From the NCBI GenBank assembly GCA_027625915.1, contig JANTQA010000070.1, forward strand, positions 6,329,001-6,393,000: a stretch of DNA of 64,000 bases. Direction: 5' to 3'. The translations under genes were made by a program, and so were the position numbers. Positions 48,578 through 60,980 of the stretch are shown here, piece after piece (the stretch's first letter is position 1; every line of letters begins with the position of its first letter). The notes beneath the pieces were generated by a model. That model saw only the letters and a list, made by a program, of their open reading frames with translations, made no database searches and had not been told where the DNA came from. The stretch comes from Anaeramoeba flamelloides. Lineage: Eukaryota > Metamonada > Anaeramoebidae.

Positions 48578-50729
48578 AAAAGAAAAAATAAATTGTAAAA
48601 ACTTGTGATATTGTCCTCACAAGAAATATTTTCAATTTCTTGAGAAAGGTTTTGTTGCAAGTTTTTGGAAGTGGCGAGTAAAGTTTGAAATACTTTATTT
48701 CTTGGTTTGATTATGAGTAAATATTTTATTGTTTAAAAATTTGGAAATTAAGTCTTTGCAATTGATAATAAATGCTTTCAACTCGTTAGTTTTCAATTTT
48801 GGAAAACAATAAACCCAAGAATTACTCAACCTAGAAATGCAAGTACAAGATTTTCACGAACTTTCAGCAACACTCTTCAATATTTCGGTTTCTGATATTT
48901 AAACAAATTTTTCAAATTCAATACTATTATTCTCAATTAATGGCAATTAATTTTAAAGGTCGAGTTATGACAGTTTAAAAGATTTTTGGAAATGGAAAAA
49001 AAATTTTGTTATTTTAATAAGTGACTAATAATATTGAAAAATTAACCAGCACATGAAGTGTGATCAATTTCTCAAAATCAGCGATAGAAAAAGAGGACAT
49101 TTTTCGAAAAAATCACCAAAGAGTGGATACACAATATCCAATTTGAATGGATCTACAAATATAATTTTTAAAGCAACAATTGAGATCGTTTCGAAGTGTA
49201 TTTCTTTCTCTCTTTTTCAGATCTTGGTGATTTTTTTTACAGTTTTTTTCTATTTCCAAATGAACTTTTTTTGCTCGTAACAATTTTACAAAAGCCTTCC
49301 TCTTTCATGTGTAGAGAGTTATAATCTAACCACAAATTAGATTAAATTGAATTAAATTGATTTTGAAATTCAAGAAAGCACTTTTTTTTAAATTGAAGAA
49401 ATTTAACCAATTGGATATAGAAAAGGAGAAAAGATGAATTTTTTTTTCATAAATTTGATTTTTTGGAATTGAGAATGCTTCTAAATAATTTTTTTTTTAA
49501 TTCAATTTTTTGTCAATTGGGAATTTTGAATTCTATTTTTTGTTAGTTATTTGAATTTTTTGTAATTGTTGAACACTAATGTTAATTGCAAAATATAAAG
49601 ATCCAAAATTTTCATTCAGCTTTCCATAAAAATCACATTCCAAGAATTAAAATATATTCTTCCAATACCCTATTCTCAAAAGTAAATTAATTATTTAAGC
49701 CAATTTTGGGAAATTAAAATTGTAAATTTACTTGATTTAATAACTAAAATTTTAGAAAGCTGAATGAAAATTTTGTTCCATTTATTTTGTAAAAAATAGT
49801 TTAGATTTTTTTTTTGAATTGAAATTTTGTCAAATAGAGTTCTCCTCAAAATTTTTTATTGAAAGATACCTAATCTGATTTTTCTGGTTATTAGAATTTT
49901 TTACCTATTAAGATTGTTTTAAAAATTTTTTATTTGTTATTTGAAGTTTGTCAATCTAAAGAAGGACAATTTCACATTAACCCTTTTTGGTTTCAAGTCA
50001 CATCTTGAGTGTGGATCATTCACTTGTAAAGGACTCGACTCTTAAATTTAAAGAATATGTATATTAATCGATTGGGAAAAAACAAAAAAATCAAATTCTC
50101 TTGATTTAATTAAAAACACTCAAAATCAAACCCACAATACTTTAAGTTAATTTGGTTTAGTTTGATAATTGATCATGAATGTTCATTTTGGGTAAGTTGT
50201 TAAATATTTATTATTTTTTTTTTCTTCTTGATCTCAATTTACTTAAACCCTTTTGTTTTTTTTTTGTCTTGAATTTATATTTTTTTCCTGGCTAAATTTT
50301 GATTATAATAGGGATAAGTATTATAAATTTAAAAAGGTCAGATATTTAACTTCTAATACTAAGACGTTGGAACATGAAAGTATGGGTAACTTAAAAATAA
50401 AAAAGTAAAAAAAAAAAAAACAAATAGTATTTAAGCATGTTCAATAATTCATTATTTATTTTTAAATACACTTCCAATTAAATTTTAACATCCAACAAAA
50501 TTAAATAATATTGAATTTTTTTAATGTAAAATAAAATTGAAAAAAAAAGAAAAAGAATTAAAATCTGATTCAACGAAAAAATAAAAAGATTTTTTATCAG
50601 ATATAAAAAAAAAATAATAATTTTTTTTTTTTTGAAAAGAGAAAATTTTGGTTTTGATATCTTTATGGATGATGTAATAATAAATCATGATAATAGTAAT
50701 AATTAATTGATTAATTATTCAAAACGAAA
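48578..50729. other. Intergenic region between WDR11 3' end and the transporter gene
   Basis: 2.15 kb between two minus-strand genes, so it should hold the transporter promoter. It contains two rearranged pieces of family F: a reversed 3' portion (49980-50215) and a forward 5' portion (50285-50420). The 75-codon frame at 49053 shows no recognisable features. Confidence 0.55.
49980..50420. repeat. Rearranged family-F pieces
   Basis: 49980-50215 matches the reverse complement of family F (TTTGATAATTGATCATGAAT then GTTCA, followed by the AAGTTGTTAAA end). 50285-50420 matches the 5' part in forward orientation (CTGGCTAAATTTTGATTATA ... ACTAAGACGTTGGAACATGA then AAGTATGGGTAACTT). The arrangement, outward-facing halves, implies two insertions or an internal inversion. 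Strongly diverged. Confidence 0.5.
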
Positions 50730-53700
50730 TTATTTATCATTTTCATTCTCAATAAATTGTTGAACAATTTTTTTAATAAACTGAATTTGTCGGGTCATTT
50801 TCAATTGGGATAATAATTGTAAAAAATTTTGATATGAATTTAACATCAGTTGATTTAAGGTAATTGAGTAATAATTATTTTTCAAGTCATTTAAGATTTT
50901 TATTTTAATTTTTGTTAAAGATTTTTTAAATAAGTTGTAATTTAAACAAACGTTATAAAATAAAATTACGACCTCAGATAATTTCGTTAAGGATAAACTA
51001 TATAAAACATGTGGATATTTTCCGATTTGTAAAAAGATTGAAGCTGCTTTGAAATATTCATTATTTTTTATTAAATACCAGGCATATTTTTTTAGAATTC
51101 TTTCTTTTTCCCTTTTCTTTAAATTAGAATTAACGATTAATAAGCATTCCTCCCATTTATTATCTTGGATTAAGATTTTACATGCTTGTCTGAATTGGTT
51201 GTTTAAACACATCAATTCTATTGCTTTATCTCTTTCGTTTATATTTAAAAAATTATTTATTACATCATTTAGAACTAATTGATATTTTTCATTAGTAAGT
51301 AATTGAGCTAAAGCCATTATTTTATATTGGTTTAAAATATAATCTTGATCGGTTTGATCGGTTTTTAATAATAAAGCTATCACTTTTTCTATGTTACCAA
51401 TGATTAACAATTGGTTGATTATATTTTTTTTTAAACGATGATCTCTGGGAAGAGAATTATTATTTAATTTTAATTTTATTTTATTTTTTAATTTCTTTTT
51501 TAATTTTCTTTTATTTTTAAAGCATTGCAAATCAATATTATAATTGACGTTATAAAGTTTATTTTCTTCATTCAGCTTCTTCTTCTTCTTCCTCTTCCCT
51601 ATCCCGACATTATTGTTATTCTTCTGGTTATGACCTCCCTGATAATTACTACATCTATGGATATTATTATTATCATTGTCAATACGATTCCCAAAATCAT
51701 TGGCATTGTTATTACCATTAATACATTTTGAATTAGTGTTAATAAGTTTATTTTTATTAATATAAATCGTTACTAAATCCCAAAATTGAAATTCATTTTT
51801 GTTATTATAAAAATTGGAAACAAATTTACCTCTATTTTCAATTAAATCAATTGAATTTAATTGTAAATAAATTTTTTTATTTATTTTTTTAATTTCTTTT
51901 AATATAGAAATTTCTAATTTATTATCAGTGTTTTTATTAATTTGTATTTCATTTGAGTCTAAACCAAATAAAAGACAAATTTTTAAGGCTAATGCAATGT
52001 TAAAATTCATTAAATATACATCGCTTGGCAATTTAACGTTTTTAATTTGGTTATATTTAATTCTAATACTTGAAGAATGGATATTTTCAGTGAAAAATAG
52101 ATGGATTGAACATAAATTGGAAACTATTACCAGGTTATTATTCATAGTCCAAAACATATTTTGGATTTTGTGTTTTTTTAAAAGATTTTTTTGTTGAATT
52201 TTTTTTTTTAATAAATCATAAATACAAAAAATATCATTTTTAAATCTAATAAAAATTGTATTTTTGATTTTTTTTGGGTTAAAAACAATTTGTTTAATTT
52301 TTTTAAATTTATTTAATTCAATTAATGGGATAGAATCAAATGTTAAATTTTGTAAATTTAATAAAATAAATAGCCCATTTGGAGAATGTAAAAGTAAAAA
52401 CTCATTATTTTTTTTTGTAGCATAATTTATTTTATGAAAAGAATAAGGGATCGTTAAAGGTTTTGTTTGGGTGATTGAAAAGGATGCATTTTCATTAGAA
52501 ATTTTATATCGTAATATTTTTTTCTTTTCTTTTCTTATTATTAAAAAATATTCCTTTTCATTATCTGTTTCCAAACTGATTTTATTTTTCATTTTATTCA
52601 TTTGATGTTTATTTTTATTTGTTTTCTGTGCATGAGAATAAAAAAAATAAAAATTGTTCTTATTTTTAATATTAATTCTTTGTATCATTTGAAAATCTTT
52701 TAATTTCCAAATTTCAATATATTTTTTATTATAAATTATTGCAATGACCTTTTTTGAATTGGCAATTAAAATTTTATTAATCTTTAATTTCGATTTTTTG
52801 TTTGAATAAAGAGTTTTTTCCATCCCAGAATTTATATCTAAGATTGAAATTTCATTCAAATAATGTGAATTGTTTTTTATTTTATTGTGATTCAAATTTT
52901 TATGGGTATTGTTGTTAATAATAGTATTGTTATCATTATTCGAATCCAAATTGTCGTCATTATTGGGAATTGAAGAAAATATTATTATTGTTTGTTTATC
53001 AATCCAAGTAATTCCAGATAATGGCAAACTATTGAATACAAAAAAAGTAGAATTAAATTCCCCACTTTTCAAGTCATATATTTGAAGTTTTCCATATTGA
53101 TTCCCAATGCCAATAAGAGAGTTATACTGATTTAAAACAATACAGGAAATATTATTAGTTATGTTTTCTTGTATTTTGTTTATTTTAAGTAAACCATATT
53201 CTGATGATAATTTGGTACTTTTATTAATAATACTTGGCCGTTTGTTGATACGATCCATTGAAACTCCCCATAGAGTTGTAAGACCGTCATTGCATATTAT
53301 ACAAAATTTATTTGATTTTCTTGGAAAGGTTAAAATCCCAATTCCAAATATTTTGTAATTTCTTCTGAATTTATTTAGTTTAATTTGTGAAAAAATATCA
53401 ATTACTTTTATTTTCCATTTCTTTTTTTGAATAAATTTCTTTTTAATTGTGAAGCTCAATTGCCAAACTGAAGGTGATCCATCCCGATGATAGCAATAAA
53501 TTATATTTGTATTGTTTTTACTAAAAGCCATTCCACCAAAATTTGATTGATGCTCTTCTAGAATCATGTAACACACCATTGAATTGATTTTCGTATCAAA
53601 TACTAAGAGTGCCCTTTTATTTAAAAAAAAGAGTAAATTTTTTATGATCGGGTGATAATTTACTTGACAAATAAAATCGTGTTTTAATTTATTGTTTCTC

Positions 53701-56700
53701 CTCTTCTTTCTTTCCTTTTTTGTTCTTGTTTCTTGTTTCTTTTTCATTTTCTTTTGGAATGGGGAATTGTTTTCGTCTTTATATTGGATGGCATTAATTT
53801 TATATTTTTTTTTTATTTCTAATTTTTCGTTTTTTTTTGTTTTTTCTTTTGCTTTTGGTAAATCTAATATATTTTCATTTATTTCACAAACCCAACCATT
53901 TGAATCAATAAGAATTAACTTATTAAATAAAAATGGATCTAAAGTTATATAATGAATTGAAAGATTTAAATTTTGGTACCAAATTCTCTGTGGCTTTTCT
54001 TTCCCTAATTTGGTAATTGACCATAATGTTATTATCCCCCCTTTATGCAGCGTTAAGATTTTTGTTGGGTTAGACTTTGACCAAATTGCATCAATAATTG
54101 GTATTTCTCGTAGTTCAGGATCTGAAAGTATTGCAATGGGCTAGATGTTTGATTAGATACAGTTGTTCAAATGAATTAATATTTAAGGTGGATGGGGATG
54201 ATTAGTAGGATTGTTATTAATAAAATAATTTGAAAATTCGTGTAAATGTTAGTATGGTTATGCTAATTATGTCTTTGTTTATGAAAATTATTATTATTTC
54301 AAAATACTTTTTTAAATTTTACTTTTTTTTTAAAAAATATGAACCATTTGATGTTTCATCAATATTATTAAAATGTGCAAAAATATATTGATTCATTACA
54401 ATTTATTTTGCATTTTTTATTGAATTTTAAATAGGAATTTTGAATTTAAATTTTAGTATTTTTCTCAAAATTTAATAAATATGTTTGTTTGAATAAACAA
54501 TTATAATAAAATGATAATAGATACATAATTATCAATAGTTGCTTGGTCATAAAAATAAATTTAAAAATACTTTTAGATCATGAAAAGTTTTGGATTTTTT
54601 TTCAAAAGTTAAAAATTTTGATTTTATTACTTGATTTTTTTGGAATCTTCAAAATAACAAAAACTTAATTTTTTTTTATTTAAAGATTCATTTTTAAACT
54701 ATTTGAATCTGTTTTTTTTTTCTGATAAATATTTTATTTGTAAGGAATATTTATAATATTGAAAGGTTTACTTTTGAATTTTTTTTTTTTCCAGTTTATG
54801 TTATCATTTTTTTTTTTTTTTTCAAAGATTCAAGAGTTTGATCTCTTTTAATTTAAATCAAATGTTCTTTGTCTTTCCAAAAAAAAATTAGAATTAATTT
54901 TATTTTTAACAATAAATAAGTATTTTTGGTTTTTTTTCGATTTTTTCCCTGGCTGAATCTTCTTTATATTATATTAAAGAGTTACAAAGGAAAAATACCA
55001 AGTGGTTACTTGCTAATACTGTGATACTGAAACACAAAAGTATGAGCAACTTGAAAATGAAAACAAAAAAGAAAAGGGTAAAAATGACCAAAGATTTAAA
55101 GGAAATATGATCAAAAAAAAAAAAAAGAAATCTCAACAATTAAACAACTATCCCCAAGTGAACATTCATGATCAATTATCAAATTAAATTAAATCAACAA
55201 AAAGTATCGTGGCTGTGATTTTGGGAGTCCTTAATTAAAGATAGCATTGGTTTTTTTTTTTTGATTTTTTACCAATTGCTTCTTATAAACCCTTTTTAAA
55301 TTTTTTTTTTTTTTTTCTTTATCTTTTTTCTTTTTTTCTTTTTAATTATTTACTTTTACTTTTTAAACATAAAAAAAAATTGGTTTGTATTTCACTTGAA
55401 TAATCGTTGAATCTATGATTTTACACTTAAATTACCTTTGAGGAAATTTAAGTAAAGGGATATCTAGAGTGTAATTTACACTTCTTTCATCAATAATAAT
55501 TAAATATATTTTTTGTGTTACTGTATTGTATTTCAACCATCCTGAGAGGATAAAATTCGGATAGACCTTAACAATCATTTATTAAATTGCAGTGAAGAAT
55601 TAATATTTAATTTAATTGGGAAGTTTGTAAATACAGGTCGAACAATTTTTAGGTGTAAAAAAACCCAAAAAAAAAAACCTGTTTTTCAACAAGTTGTAAA
55701 CACGTTTAATTTGATAGTGTTTTTAAATTCAATAATTTTTTTTAATTTCATTATCTGAATGTAACTCAAAAATCTCGAATTATCGATAATAATAAAAACG
55801 AACTATTAATAAATACAAGTAAAATTTCTTAAAAATGTTATAATTATAGACGAATCTATGGTGAAGCTAATCCCTTAAATAATTTTTTTTTTTTTTTTTA
55901 ATAATTATTATTTAATGATAAAAAAATTGTAAATATTAATTTTATTAATTCAAATGTAAAATTATAATTTTTGAATTAAAGTAAACAAAAAAAAAATTGA
56001 TCAATCAAAAAAAAACAAAAAATGTAAAAAGCAAAAATATTTAATACTAACATCAATGATTATTAAATTTATTAACTATTTTGATTGAGGAAACCATACT
56101 TAATGCTTTTATTCATGTTATTCAATTTCATTTGGTTAATGTTATTTCTTTAATTTTTCTTTTTAAATAAATATGAATAAGAGTATTATATTTAATAAAG
56201 AATGTACAACGAAATAATATCTAAAAATAAAAGTTAATTTTTAAGAATAATAAGCATCTTACTACTTCTATATTAAACCAAAATTCGAATTTGTAACTAA
56301 GAATCAAAAAAAAAAAAAAAATTGTAAATTAATTTTTGTTTAATAACACTTTTTTGTTTAAGAAAGGAAATCAAATAATTATTATAAAGGATTTTCTGAA
56401 AAAAAGTAAATGATAAAAAAATGAAATTGTTTATAAAAAAAATACAAGAATAATTTATCAATATAATGACTTTCAATTATAGCTCTGCTCTAATTAATTT
56501 TGCTATAAAATAATTGAGATCGATATAAAAAAATATATGGGTTAGATCAAGATTTGAAAAAAAATGAAAATTCCAATTTAATCCATTTTCAATTGAAGGA
56601 GAATAAATTTTCTACTCAAAATTTTTTGATAGTTCAAAAATTTTAATTTTATTGTTGATTAAAAATTTTAAATAGGATTTATGATTTTTTAAGAATAATT

Positions 56701-58760
56701 TTTTCATTAAATTAAATTTTTAATTTGTGTTTAATTGAAATTATTGTTGTCGATTTATTAATTCATAAACCTTTAAATGTTTAAAAAGATGAATTAAAAT
56801 TCTATTCGAGTAAATTATTATAAAATATAGGAATTTATTCTTTCATCATTTTATTTTAATTAATGTTAAATTATCAATAAATCTTCATTTTTTTTTTCAT
56901 TATTTATTTTATCGTTGATGAATGATAAAGATAATTTTGCTTCTTTATTTAAATTTATAAATAAAAATTTAGAAATTAGGAGTCTTAGAGTGCCGTAGAG
57001 TGCCTATGTTTTTTTTTTAATTTCAGAAATAAAAAGAAAATTAAATAAATTTTCGTTTTAATTCTTGTCAATTCTGGAAAAGTGTAACTTATTTTTTTTT
57101 TAATTTTTGAAATTTAAAAAAGCATAACTGTGGTTTTCAATAATTTTTGAAATAAATTGAAAATTTCAAAATTTTTCTAATAATTTCTGAAATTAAAAAA
57201 AAGCTAACTGCAGTTTTCCAGAATTCAAAAGAATCGAGTATAATCTATGGTTTTAATCTATGATTTTAAATTTTGGAAAAACTAGCGGAGAAGTGCCATA
57301 GAGTGCCAGGTTTTCTTGAGGTTTTCTGTTTTATTTGTTAAGTGTTCTATTTTTTTTTTGAGGTTTTCGCTTTTATATAGAAAATTAATGGATTTTCGTT
57401 AGGTTTTTTTGAGTTTTCTATTTATTGGGAAAATCAATAGATTTTCGAAATAAAATAGAAAACCTCCAAAAAAAAAACCTAGAACACTTCACAAATAAAA
57501 TAGAAAAATCAAAAAAACCTAACGAAAATCAATAGATTTTCCAAATAAACAGAAAACTCAAGAAAATCTAACGACTGTAAGAGAAAATTAATTTCCTCCT
57601 TTCAAAATAAAAAATATAAAAAAAAATCTTCATTTCTTTAGTTTGTAATAAATTCATAATACAAAAGAATCAAAAGGAATCTTATTTTGCTTGTATTTTT
57701 TTGACTTGAATTTTCAGGATAGAATTTTCTTTTAAAAAAAAGTTTACAAATAAAAATATTTTTTTTTCAATTGGGATATTGGATTGTAAAAAAGGATCAG
57801 TACAAGAACACAAAAATTTCACTTACTTATCAACTTCAATTTGGATCAGAAAATAATTTTTTACTTGTACCTGTAGAAGTTGAAATGGTAAAAAAAGTGA
57901 AAATTTTCATTTGGGTTGAACCTCCTTAAAAATAATTTTTGTGAAAAAAAATTAAAAAGTCTTTTTTGGGTGGAAAATGTGTTGAAAAGTTTTGAAGAGC
58001 TTTAAACAGAATTTATGTTTGGTAATTTTTTAAAATTCAAAAAATCAAAAATTAAACTGTTTTGATGGGGTTTTAAAGTAAACCTCCCAAACAAATAGAA
58101 GAATTCAATTTCATTTGTTTTGTATCAATTTAAACTGCACTCTGTCATAAAATGTGGATCGACTGAATAATGATAACAATATTTGCCAAATTAAGCAAAA
58201 AAACGCTGAATTTAATGTTTATCATTGTTTTGTTTCCTGGTCGAGAAAGTGTTCATTCAGTTAACTGTTTTCTTGTTAAAAGTGTCATTTCAAAAAAAGA
58301 TAATTTCAAAAAAATCATATCGATCGTTAAAAAAAAAAAAAAGATAATTACAAACTTTTCCTGATCTTGGTAAAGAAATCAAACAGTAGCCAGACAAATC
58401 ACCTGATAACAAAAGTAAATTATAATTAAAAACTCTGTTTGATTGAAAGGGTACAGGACACCTTTGTAATTAAAAATAAGAGAAGTACAATTTAAAAAAA
58501 AGAAAGAAAAAAAAAAAAAGATAAGAAAAATAGGAATATTTCTTTGTTTTTTTGGTGTTTAGGGTTTTAATTTCAAACCATTTCAAGACTACAATTTCTG
58601 AAACGTGAATGTCTAATACAGAAATTATTGTTAAGTCAGATTTTGAAATTATTATACTATTACCAGCAGCTGAAGCGATCAATCCTTGAAGGCCACAGTC
58701 AACAGCCCCAATGTTGTTCTTTGTTGGAGAATGTGGTATTGTTCTGATTGTGGTGTTCAT
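50730..58760 (-). CDS. WDR11: WDR11, WD-repeat trans-Golgi trafficking protein
   Basis: Three exons on the minus strand: 58760-58579, 58461-58356, 54140-50730 (3699 nt, 1232 residues; human WDR11 has about 1224). Exon 1 has GAVDCGLQGLI, matching AAVDWGWQGLI of human WDR11 (from memory). The exon 1/2 junction rebuilds the conserved Trp of VLKW (VKW in human), and from it to DLSGY in exon 2 the spacing equals that to DVNGK in human (21 residues). Exon 3 opens at PIAILSDP and carries PIIDAIWSKS..., then WD blades broken by Asn-rich loops. The last ~200 residues match the helical C-terminus (NQLLIIGNIEKVIALLLKTD; human DQLLLLGQTDRAVQLLLETS). WDR11 with FAM91A1 captures endosome-derived vesicles at the trans-Golgi and is linked to ciliary signalling in animals. 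A Met at 53747 lies inside exon 3 and is not the start. Confidence 0.92.
54947..55495 (+). mobile_element. Family-F ~570-bp interspersed element, copy 2
   Basis: Same orientation and nearly the same sequence as 21775-22345, from CCCTGGCTGAATCTTCTTTA to AGAGTGTAATTTACACTTCT and a CATCAATAATAAT tail. It is antisense to WDR11. The shared 3' end also follows the LINE at 24030-25985. Confidence 0.75.
55838..58139 (+). mobile_element. Element E, copy 2 (unclassified, in WDR11 intron 2)
   Basis: Inverted counterpart of 37846-39915. The ~480 bp at the right end is almost identical to copy 1, including GGATATTGGATTGTAAAAAA then GGATCAGTACAAGAACACAA. The right terminus is ...TTTAAACTG. Block D (56985-57585) lies inside. 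About 57700-57930 contains a coding-like stretch with GYWIVKKDQYKNTKISLTYQ followed by LQFGSENNFLLVPVEVE, matching the one in copy 1. No known mobile-element protein was recognised. Confidence 0.75.
56985..57585. repeat. Palindromic repeat block D inside element E copy 2
   Basis: Same hairpin units as at 38395-38790 but expanded: CAGTTTTCCAGAATTCAAAA palindrome, AGAAAACCTCCAAAAAAAAA lines and AATGGATTTTCGTTAGGTTT, with complementary units downstream. Confidence 0.7.
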
Positions 58761-60399
58761 TTAATTTGAATTAGGCTCCAAAAAAGTGCTTTTGGGTGAA
58801 ATACAACTACAATAAAATGATTAATTTTCTATTCAAGTTTCTGAAATTTTAGTACAAGAACGATATTTAGGAAGATTTGTTTCTCTTTTTTGATTGGTTA
58901 AACTCTAAGTTGGTTTCTGTTAAAGTTGTATTTTTTTGGAATCTTGAAATTGTGTCTTTTTTTGGATTTTTAGTTACAATAGAATGTTCTGAGATTGGAG
59001 TTTGTTTTTAGACTTGTTTATAAGTTTCCAATTTACTTATGAGGTCTAAGAATCTACAGGTGAGAAAAATCATAAAGTTTTACATTGATAATAAAATTTA
59101 GAAAAAAGAGAAATCTTAAAGTTTTTCCAAAATTGTCCGATCTCAATCAAATAATATTTTTTGTTTATAAAAGAATAATATTTAAAATCGTTTGGAAAGG
59201 GATTTTCTTTTACCAGAGAGAACTCTAAGAAAAAACTATGCTACTATTAATGAAAAATCATATTAGTTATCAATGGTTCAACGGACTCTCGAAATTGATT
59301 AGTTGAGTAGCTCATTTTTTGATTGTAGAAATTAAAACCGGCCCTTTTAATGATGAAATAATAGGTATTTGTAATAAAAAAACCCAAACAATTTTGAAAA
59401 ATGTAAAGGTTGAACATCTATACCCAGACCTCACTACTGAGAAAATACCTCTCTTAAATTTGTCTAAAAAAGTATGTTGTTCGCTAAAAAAATCACTGAT
59501 TATCACTGAGATTATTATTTACAAATAATTATTATCTCTTGTGGATATATCATTTACAATAATTCCTTTTGTTTTAGTAAATTATTTTTTAACAAGATTT
59601 AACTTTAAAGTGAAATGAATTTAATTTACCAAACTTTAGTCCCTTATTGAGTCGGGTAAAAGTGTAGAAATCCCTAATAATGTAAATTAATTATTGAAAT
59701 ATCACTATTTAATGAAAAAATAAAATCTTATATAGTTATTTTAAAAAAAATTAAGTAATTTCACAAAATTTTTAAATATCAGAACGGATTTTAAATTGTT
59801 TTTTATTATAATACACAGATGTAGCCTTTTAATGTTTTTGAAATTAATTAATGAATTAATTTAATTTTTAAAAAGTCTCAGTGCTTTTATCAAAAAATTA
59901 TCCAACTTTTTCAATATTTATCATTTTTCGGGTTTTTGTAAACAAACTCGTTTGAACCAGAGAGTTTTTATCAATTTTTTTATTTTACTTTCTTGATTCT
60001 TTTAAAATTCATCAAGAAAATGATAATAACCTTTTTCAAAATTAACATTTAAGATTTTTGGCTTCCCCCCTCCTTTTTTTTTTCAGAATTCTAATGAAAG
60101 TTTGATGATGGTACGATAATTTTTTTTAGTTATTTCAATTTTTATCTTTACGATTATTTTGATTTTTTTATTTATTATTTGTAAATACAAATAAATAGAA
60201 AAATTAAGATATTTGAAAAGTCGAATTATCATTAAAAAATTGAGATTATATAATTTCTTTCAAAATTTTGATAGCAAAAAATATTCTCGTTGATAACTTT
60301 TTTTCAGTTAAAGTTCAGTAATAAAAATCCGTAAAGGTCATTTTAAAAATTGTGACTCACCTTTTTTTTTTAGTTTTTGGTTGAATTGTTTTTTTTTAA
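58761..60399. other. Region upstream of WDR11 with an orphan coding-like segment
   Basis: Should include the WDR11 promoter. The one notable item is the open stretch at 59319-59528 (listed separately). The remainder is AT-rich with nothing else I can name. Confidence 0.45.
59325..59528 (+). other. Orphan coding-like segment, possible exon of an unidentified gene
   Basis: The open frame reads VEIKTGPFNDEIIGICNKKT then QTILKNVKVEHLYPDLTTEK, ends in TAA, and is richer in C and G than its surroundings. It follows a GATTGTAG that could be a splice acceptor, and an ATG-containing mini-exon with a GTGAGA donor lies at 59039-59059, but phases do not join simply. The pattern (G, then ILKNV) loosely recalls an Sm/LSm fold; this is weak. 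It could equally be a chance frame or a fragment of a decayed gene. Confidence 0.25.
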
Positions 60400-60781
60400 T
60401 TTTTAAAATATCCAGTTTTTGTGGTAATTGGAGGAGATTTTAATTTAGTTGAAAACAAATTCAAAAAAATCATTAATCAAAATTTCTTAATAAAAAAGAA
60501 CAATATATCAAGCCGGAAATCTAACAATATTGATTTTTTATTGACAAATAATCAAATTCAATTACTAAATATATATATATACAATAAATTAAGTGAGAAT
60601 AATCCAATAAGATATAAAATATTTATCAATTCAAAATGGAAAATTAAAAAAAAAAGTCACTAAACACCTTTATGTATTTCAGAGTAAATTTATCAAATTA
60701 TTTCATAATAAAATACATAACAAAATTAACTTCAAAAAATTTAAAAAAATATTTTTACAAAAAGAAAGAATAATCTATATA

Positions 60782-60980
60782 CAGTCAGTTTCGCTTTTAA
60801 GGCATAAACTTTCAACGAAATTTAAGGCTCAAAAAAAATATCAAATTATAGTATGAAAGTTCAAATTCTAGTAAAAATAAATTGTAAAAAAAAAAAATTC
60901 CAAATTTTGTGCCTTAATTTGAGATTTTTTTGTGCCTTAAATTTCGTTGAAAGTTTGTGCCTTAAAAGTGAAACTGACTG
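60782..60980. mobile_element. Family-C mariner-like MITE, copy 2
   Basis: 199 bp, CAGTCAGTTTCGCTTTTAAG to its inverted partner CTTAAAAGTGAAACTGACTG, with TA on both sides. Inserted into LINE copy 2 just after the endonuclease segment. Closely related to copy 1 at 45295-45492. Confidence 0.85.

Larger units (their letters stand above)
54141..58355 (-). other. WDR11 intron 2, 4.2 kb, with two large insertions
   Basis: GTTTGT donor and ATCTAG acceptor, phase 0. It holds a family-F copy (54947-55495) and element E copy 2 (55838-58139), which together make up more than half of it. It splits the first WD-repeat region. Confidence 0.8.

Noticed and set aside
53747-53747. Met at 53747 as the start of the WDR11 protein
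   Set aside because: The frame is open for 131 further codons upstream with WD-repeat homology, and N-terminal exons were found at 58 kb.
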